18,603 nucleotides of DNA from Campylobacterales bacterium (GTDB lineage: Bacteria > Campylobacterota > Campylobacteria > Campylobacterales > QNZT01), in assembly GCA_026985685.1 (NCBI GenBank), contig JALSQA010000042.1, positions 1-18,603 of the forward strand, read 5' to 3'. The notes under the pieces were generated by a model, which saw only the letters and a list, made by a program, of their open reading frames with translations, was not told where the DNA came from and ran no database searches. Below are positions 14,730-18,603 of the stretch, piece by piece (the stretch's first letter is position 1; the number at the start of each line of letters is the position of its first letter). The position numbers were made by a program, and so were the translations under genes.

Positions 14730-15840
14730 TATTATGAGCCTCCATAGTGATTTCAATTAGTGCGGCTATATCTTTGATTCGATCACCTTGATAACGTAAG
14801 ACTTCATTATTGTGAATAATTTTTTGGTGAAATGTTTCAATAGCCTCTGCACTTGGGCATTGATTTGCTCCTCCAAAAGATTGACAAGCATATACCGCCC
14901 AGCTTCTTGCAATCTGCATAGCATTTTTAAATTGGTTAGAAGTAAAATTTTTTTCTCCGTTTAGAGAAGCAACCATACCTGCACAAAAAGCATCACCTGC
15001 ACCAGTAGAGTCCACAAAACTATCACCTAAATCAACAGGTCTTGCCATGAAAATTGTGTTAAGATGTCCTTTTAAAATACCAAGTGCACCAAATTTGTCT
15101 AAGGTAATGATGGCTGATATATTTAAATTTTGTATTATTGTAATAATCTCTTCTAATGAGGGTTGTTTATTGGCTGTTTGAAAAAATTGTTTAATTTCAT
15201 AAATATTTAGCTGTAAAATATCTATATAGGGTAGATACTTTTGCCAAAAAGAAAATCCATGATCTATTTGAGATGCTCCAAAGTTAGCGTAAATTAGTGT
15301 TGGTTTATTTTTAAAGTAAGCTATCGCAAAAAGTGTACTCAAATCTTCTGGATTGTTGCTTAACGAAGGTTTATCATTATGAATATGACCGATAATCACA
15401 GCACCTGCATTTTCAATTTTTTTGATACGTTTTGAAACAAAAGATCGAAAAAGATTTTGGGTATTTTTATCATGACTTAAAATAGTTCTATGAATATCTT
15501 CGACAATGATAGTAGATTTAGGAGTTTGCACATTGGAAATAAAAAATTCGTTTTCATGAATAAAGTGATAGATATTAGGATTGTCAGCTATCAAAGCAGA
15601 TGCGACTACTTCTTGTATCTGATGTCCGGCATGATCATCTCCTACAAATAAGATAGGATATACACTCTCTCCTGCATGAAGCAATCTAAGTGTATAATTG
15701 ACACCGCTTCCACCATATAATTCCTGGATATTGACAGAATTTTTATGACCTTGAATAATTTTTTTATCACTTGTTATGATATATTCAAGATTTGCACCAC
15801 CGATTACAACAATTGTATTGTTTATCATCTTCTTTTCCAT
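14722..15840 (-). CDS. PfkB-family (ribokinase-like) sugar or nucleoside kinase
   Basis: A 372-residue kinase of the PfkB/ribokinase superfamily. GGSGVNYT at 43-50 is the substrate-side motif, VGDD at 67-70 follows, and DSTGAGDAFCAGM at 277-289 is the ATP-site signature with the anion hole and catalytic Asp283. NIYEIKQF at 212-219 matches the conserved N-x-x-E metal-binding region. The substrate cannot be told: ribose, adenosine, fructose phosphates and others are used in this family. It lacks features that would single out RfaE. Translation may begin at the ATG at 15840 or at one four codons later (15828), which has GGA at proper spacing and suits the -10 box at 15846-15851. It overlaps the agmatine deiminase gene, an unusual pairing. 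Confidence 0.88.
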   Translation of the reverse strand: MEKKMINNTIVVIGGANLEYIITSDKKIIQGHKNSVNIQELYGGSGVNYTLRLLHAGESVYPILFVGDDHAGHQIQEVVASALIADNPNIYHFIHENEFFISNVQTPKSTIIVEDIHRTILSHDKNTQNLFRSFVSKRIKKIENAGAVIIGHIHNDKPSLSNNPEDLSTLFAIAYFKNKPTLIYANFGASQIDHGFSFWQKYLPYIDILQLNIYEIKQFFQTANKQPSLEEIITIIQNLNISAIITLDKFGALGILKGHLNTIFMARPVDLGDSFVDSTGAGDAFCAGMVASLNGEKNFTSNQFKNAMQIARSWAVYACQSFGGANQCPSAEAIETFHQKIIHNNEVLRYQGDRIKDIAALIEITMEAHNID

Positions 15841-15845
15841 TATTT

Positions 15846-15851
15846 ATTATA
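15846..15851 (-). promoter_or_regulatory. Possible -10 box of the kinase-agmatine deiminase pair
   Basis: On the minus strand TATAAT lies five bases before the first possible ATG of the kinase. If it is used, transcription begins at about that ATG and translation would have to start at the second ATG (15828). The gap is AT-rich, so a chance match is possible. Confidence 0.35.
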
Positions 15852-15914
15852 TCCTATATCGTCTATATTCAAAAAATATGTGTTACCATGTATTGGAATA
15901 AAGTAGGAGAAAAG

Positions 15915-17330
15915 ATGGAAGCAAAAATATTTTTTGGCGATGTGGAAGTTACTAAAACGAAGACAGAAGAGATTAAAAATCCATATACGGATAAAGTAGT
16001 ATCAAGTTATCCTGTATGCAATGAAAGCGATGCTAAAGAAGCTTTGAAATTAGCTAAAGAAGCATTTGTCAAAAATAAAGAGATACCTTTGAGTCAACGT
16101 GTTTTATGGCTGGAAGATGTTATAAAAAAATTAGAAGAAAACCAGGAAGATATCGCAAAAACTATAACTGATGAGGTTGGAAAACCGATTACTTTTTCAA
16201 GAGTAGAAGTTCAAAGATGTATAGAAACATTACGTTTGAGTATATCTGCGTCGATTGAACAACACGGCGAGACTTATAACTCTGATGCCATGCCAAGTGG
16301 GCGTAAAACTCTTAGTTTTTTTAAGCGTGTACCTATTGGAGTAGCTGTTTTAATTACACCTTTTAATTTTCCTTTGAATCTTATTGCTCATAAATTAGGT
16401 CCTGCACTTATTAGTGGAAATAGTGTTGTGTTAAAACCAACACCAGAAGCTCCTTTGACAGCTTTTAAATTTGCTAAGTTATTTATACAAAGTAAATACC
16501 ATTCTCCAAATGCTTTAAGTGTTGTCTATGGTGATGCTGCGGTTGGTAGTGCTTTGGTAAAAAGTTCCATTCCACGAGTGATAAGTTTTACAGGAAGTGT
16601 ACCTGTTGGTAAGATTATTATCTCTCAGGCTGGAATTAAAAAAGTCTCTTTGGAGCTTGGTGGAAATGCAGCAACTTATATAGATGAGAGTGCGGATTTG
16701 GAAGTTGCTGCAAAAAAATGTGCTTTGGGTGCTTTTGCAAATTCTGGGCAAGTGTGTATCTCTTTACAGAGAATATATGTTGCAAAAAAAGTTGCTGATA
16801 CTTTTGCTTCTTTGCTAGCAAGTGAAGCTAAAAATTTGGTTATAGGTGATCCATATGATGAAGATACATTTATGGGACCTTTGATTGATGAAGAAGCAGC
16901 CTTGCGTGCTCAAAACTGGGTACAAAGTGCGATAGATGAAGGAGCTGTTTTATTAAGTGGAGGAGAAAGAGAGGGTAAGATTTTCCCTCCAACGGTAGTA
17001 GGAAAAGTTACTGATGGAATGAATATTGTATGTGAAGAAGTATTTGCTCCTATTGTGAGTATCGTTGAAGTTGAAGATTTTGATGAAGCTTTAGAAAAAA
17101 TCAACAATTCTCCTTATGGATTGCAATACTCAATCTTTACAAATGACCTTAAAAATACACAACGAGCTATAGAAGAGTTCGAGTGTGGTGGTGTTGTTAT
17201 TAATGATATACCAACTGTCAGGTTTGATATTCAACCATATGGAGGTACAAAATTGAGTGGTATTGGAAAAGAGGGACCAAAATATGCATTAGAAGAGTTT
17301 ACAGAGATTAAATCTATAGTGATTTGCTAA
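15915..17330 (+). CDS. NAD(P)-dependent aldehyde dehydrogenase, MJ1411/GapN-like
   Basis: A 471-residue soluble aldehyde dehydrogenase that oxidises an aldehyde to the acid. The active site is complete: Asn151 in TPFNFPLN, FTGS at 225-228 for cofactor binding, Glu247 in LELGG and the nucleophile Cys281 in GQVC. EEVFAP and the C-terminal GGTKLSGIGKEGPKYA are typical. The overall pattern resembles the archaeal lactaldehyde dehydrogenase MJ1411 and the non-phosphorylating glyceraldehyde-3-phosphate group, so lactaldehyde, glycolaldehyde or glyceraldehyde 3-phosphate are candidate substrates. The start is fixed by AGGAG at 15905-15909 before the ATG; a longer reading frame would run backwards into the kinase gene. 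Its last 17 bases overlap the converging cyclase gene. Confidence 0.9.
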   Translation: MEAKIFFGDVEVTKTKTEEIKNPYTDKVVSSYPVCNESDAKEALKLAKEAFVKNKEIPLSQRVLWLEDVIKKLEENQEDIAKTITDEVGKPITFSRVEVQRCIETLRLSISASIEQHGETYNSDAMPSGRKTLSFFKRVPIGVAVLITPFNFPLNLIAHKLGPALISGNSVVLKPTPEAPLTAFKFAKLFIQSKYHSPNALSVVYGDAAVGSALVKSSIPRVISFTGSVPVGKIIISQAGIKKVSLELGGNAATYIDESADLEVAAKKCALGAFANSGQVCISLQRIYVAKKVADTFASLLASEAKNLVIGDPYDEDTFMGPLIDEEAALRAQNWVQSAIDEGAVLLSGGEREGKIFPPTVVGKVTDGMNIVCEEVFAPIVSIVEVEDFDEALEKINNSPYGLQYSIFTNDLKNTQRAIEEFECGGVVINDIPTVRFDIQPYGGTKLSGIGKEGPKYALEEFTEIKSIVIC

Positions 17331-18603
17331 GTATATTTTTTGTTTGCAACTCTTTAGAAAAACGTATAGCTTGATTTCGACCTTGTGCTTTTGCCTGATA
17401 AAGTGCGAGGTCAGCTCTCTTAAGGAGAGATTTTGGATGATCGTTTTTATTTAATTTTGTCAATCCTATACTAATAGTAATTTTAGGGATTCCTTCTTTT
17501 TGAAAATTTTCTATGCTTTTACATAATCTTAATGCTTTTTTATGAGTATCTTCGATATTGGTATGGCGTAGGATGATAACAAACTCTTCTCCACCCCAGC
17601 GACCAAATATATCCCCTTCTCGTATGCTCTTTTTTACAAAGTTTGTAATTTCTTTTAAAACTTCATCTCCTACATCATGTCCATATTTGTCATTTACTTT
17701 TTTGAAGTGATCTATATCAAACATGATTAAACCAACTTTTTCTTTTCTTCTGCCTGAATATTTACAAAGTTTGTTTAAAACTTCATCTATTTTTTGTCTG
17801 TTATAAATACCTGTGAGACGGTCATGTTGTGCTTTATGTTCTAAAACTTTTTGTTGGATGAGTATTTCTGTGATATCATTAAAAGTAAGGATCGACCCAC
17901 CTTCAGAACCATAACGATCTACATGAATTTGAAAAGCTTTTGCTTCCATATCCGCTCCAATCATATTGACAACTTTTTTATCTGATGGTAAAGTTTGTAA
18001 ATATGATATCCAGTCAACATTCTTTGGTACGCGATCTAAATGAAAATAGTTTTTGTGTTTTAGGAAAAAAGTACAGATACAAGAGTGACTAGAAATCATT
18101 TCATTTACAGAATTGAAGCCAAAAAAATCAACAACTTTTTTATTCATCTCGATCATTTTTTCTCCATCTGTAATAACTATCATATTGTTTTGAGAATCTA
18201 TGATAGTTTTTAGTTTTGTATTAGCCAAAGAGAGTTGTTTATTTTGCTTTTTTAATTTTTGACGAAATATTTTGCCTCTTAGATAATGTTCAAATAGTAA
18301 AAGCATTACTATACTTAAACTAAAAAATTCTATCCAAAAATCATAAGTAAATTCTTTAATGTGACTTTGTTTATTCCATGAAAGAATTGCAAATAAACTT
18401 ACTTCTACGATTAACATTATAAAGAAGAGCATTTTATAATGCGAAAAAATGGTTATAAATTTCATAATAGTATAAATCGACCAAATAAGTTTTTGTTTTA
18501 GAATATGATAGAATATATCTTCAAAATTTATAAAGGGCACATCTAAAAACCCTAGGTATTCATAATGGGCATTGGAAAAGTAAGATTTTGCAAGAGATTT
18601 ATG
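17314..18603 (-). CDS. Membrane-bound PAS-GGDEF diguanylate cyclase, 5' end probably outside window
   Basis: This protein should make cyclic-di-GMP from two GTP. Numbered from a GTG at 18540, it has two membrane segments at about 38-55 and 69-86, a short coiled linker (87-112), a PAS sensor domain at about 108-228 ending in ILTFNDITE, and a GGDEF domain from HDRLTGIYNR at 239-248. Catalytic parts are intact: FDIDHFKKVND and GGEEF at 316-320. The product-inhibition I-site RxxD is present as REGD at 307-310, five residues before GGEEF. The GTG has no ribosome-binding site. The frame stays open for 21 more codons to the edge while the other two frames have stops, so the real start probably lies outside. 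The ATG at 18465 is an alternative. The stop lies inside the dehydrogenase gene on the other strand. Confidence 0.88.
   Translation of the reverse strand, partial: HKSLAKSYFSNAHYEYLGFLDVPFINFEDIFYHILKQKLIWSIYTIMKFITIFSHYKMLFFIMLIVEVSLFAILSWNKQSHIKEFTYDFWIEFFSLSIVMLLLFEHYLRGKIFRQKLKKQNKQLSLANTKLKTIIDSQNNMIVITDGEKMIEMNKKVVDFFGFNSVNEMISSHSCICTFFLKHKNYFHLDRVPKNVDWISYLQTLPSDKKVVNMIGADMEAKAFQIHVDRYGSEGGSILTFNDITEILIQQKVLEHKAQHDRLTGIYNRQKIDEVLNKLCKYSGRRKEKVGLIMFDIDHFKKVNDKYGHDVGDEVLKEITNFVKKSIREGDIFGRWGGEEFVIILRHTNIEDTHKKALRLCKSIENFQKEGIPKITISIGLTKLNKNDHPKSLLKRADLALYQAKAQGRNQAIRFSKELQTKNILSKSL

Noticed and set aside
15792..15914. N-terminal extension of the aldehyde dehydrogenase
   Set aside because: It would overlap the kinase gene head to head and has no start signal. 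AGGAG before the ATG at 15915 fixes the shorter start and the family length fits.
18540..18575. Sequence resembling a preQ1-type AAAAACC tail near CCTAGG
   Set aside because: It lies in the open frame of the cyclase gene and lacks the accompanying hairpin.

Overview
The window is a compact, AT-rich stretch of bacterial chromosome with short intergenic gaps and many ATGA, TTGA or TGATG start/stop overlaps. Its gene content points to the Campylobacterota (former Epsilonproteobacteria). The evidence is a Campylobacter-type dimeric dUTPase, a CiaB homologue, a Helicobacter HP0049-type agmatine deiminase, and a ribH-nusB-pyrF run in the order known from Campylobacter jejuni. Several cyclic-di-GMP-type proteins (GGDEF, PilZ) suggest an environmental relative such as Sulfurimonas, Sulfurovum or Arcobacter rather than a host-restricted Campylobacter. 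The genus is inference. I see no insertion sequence, phage gene, CRISPR array or rRNA.

Layout. Bases 1-2033 (minus): trigger factor (tig), then clpP, then the first codons of an unidentified gene cut by the edge. Bases 2144-3648 (plus): a lipoprotein overlapping the DNA-repair nuclease nfo. Bases 3651-3926 (minus): a 91-residue membrane zinc-ribbon protein. Bases 3990-5793 (plus): queE and queC for 7-deazaguanine (queuosine precursor) synthesis, followed by a small degenerate GGDEF protein whose best ribosome-binding site is out of frame across an A8 run. Bases 5809-8448 (minus): a CitE-like lyase, ribH, nusB and pyrF, then tRNA-Ser(GCU) with its own -10 box. Bases 8504-10675 (plus): a 72-residue protein, dimeric dUTPase, an EI24-type membrane protein and an exported lytic transglycosylase-like protein. 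Bases 10672-11787 (minus): a degenerate-GGDEF/PilZ protein. Bases 11862-13730 (plus): ciaB. Bases 13734-15840 (minus): a PfkB-family kinase and agmatine deiminase. Bases 15915-17330 (plus): an aldehyde dehydrogenase. Bases 17314-18603 (minus): a membrane PAS-GGDEF diguanylate cyclase whose reading frame stays open to the window edge.

Most of the window is housekeeping: protein quality control, base-excision repair, nucleotide hygiene (dUTPase, PyrF), and cofactor and tRNA-modification synthesis. A second theme is cyclic-di-GMP signalling. One likely active cyclase (GGEEF plus an RxxD inhibitory site) lies in the same 18 kb as two proteins with eroded GGDEF-like folds, one fused to a PilZ-type domain. 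No clear new multi-gene system is visible. The most unusual items are the frame-split GGDEF remnant after queC, the HEYGH metallopeptidase-like motif in CiaB, the CitE-like lyase heading the riboflavin/nusB operon, and the Cys-rich zinc-ribbon membrane protein.
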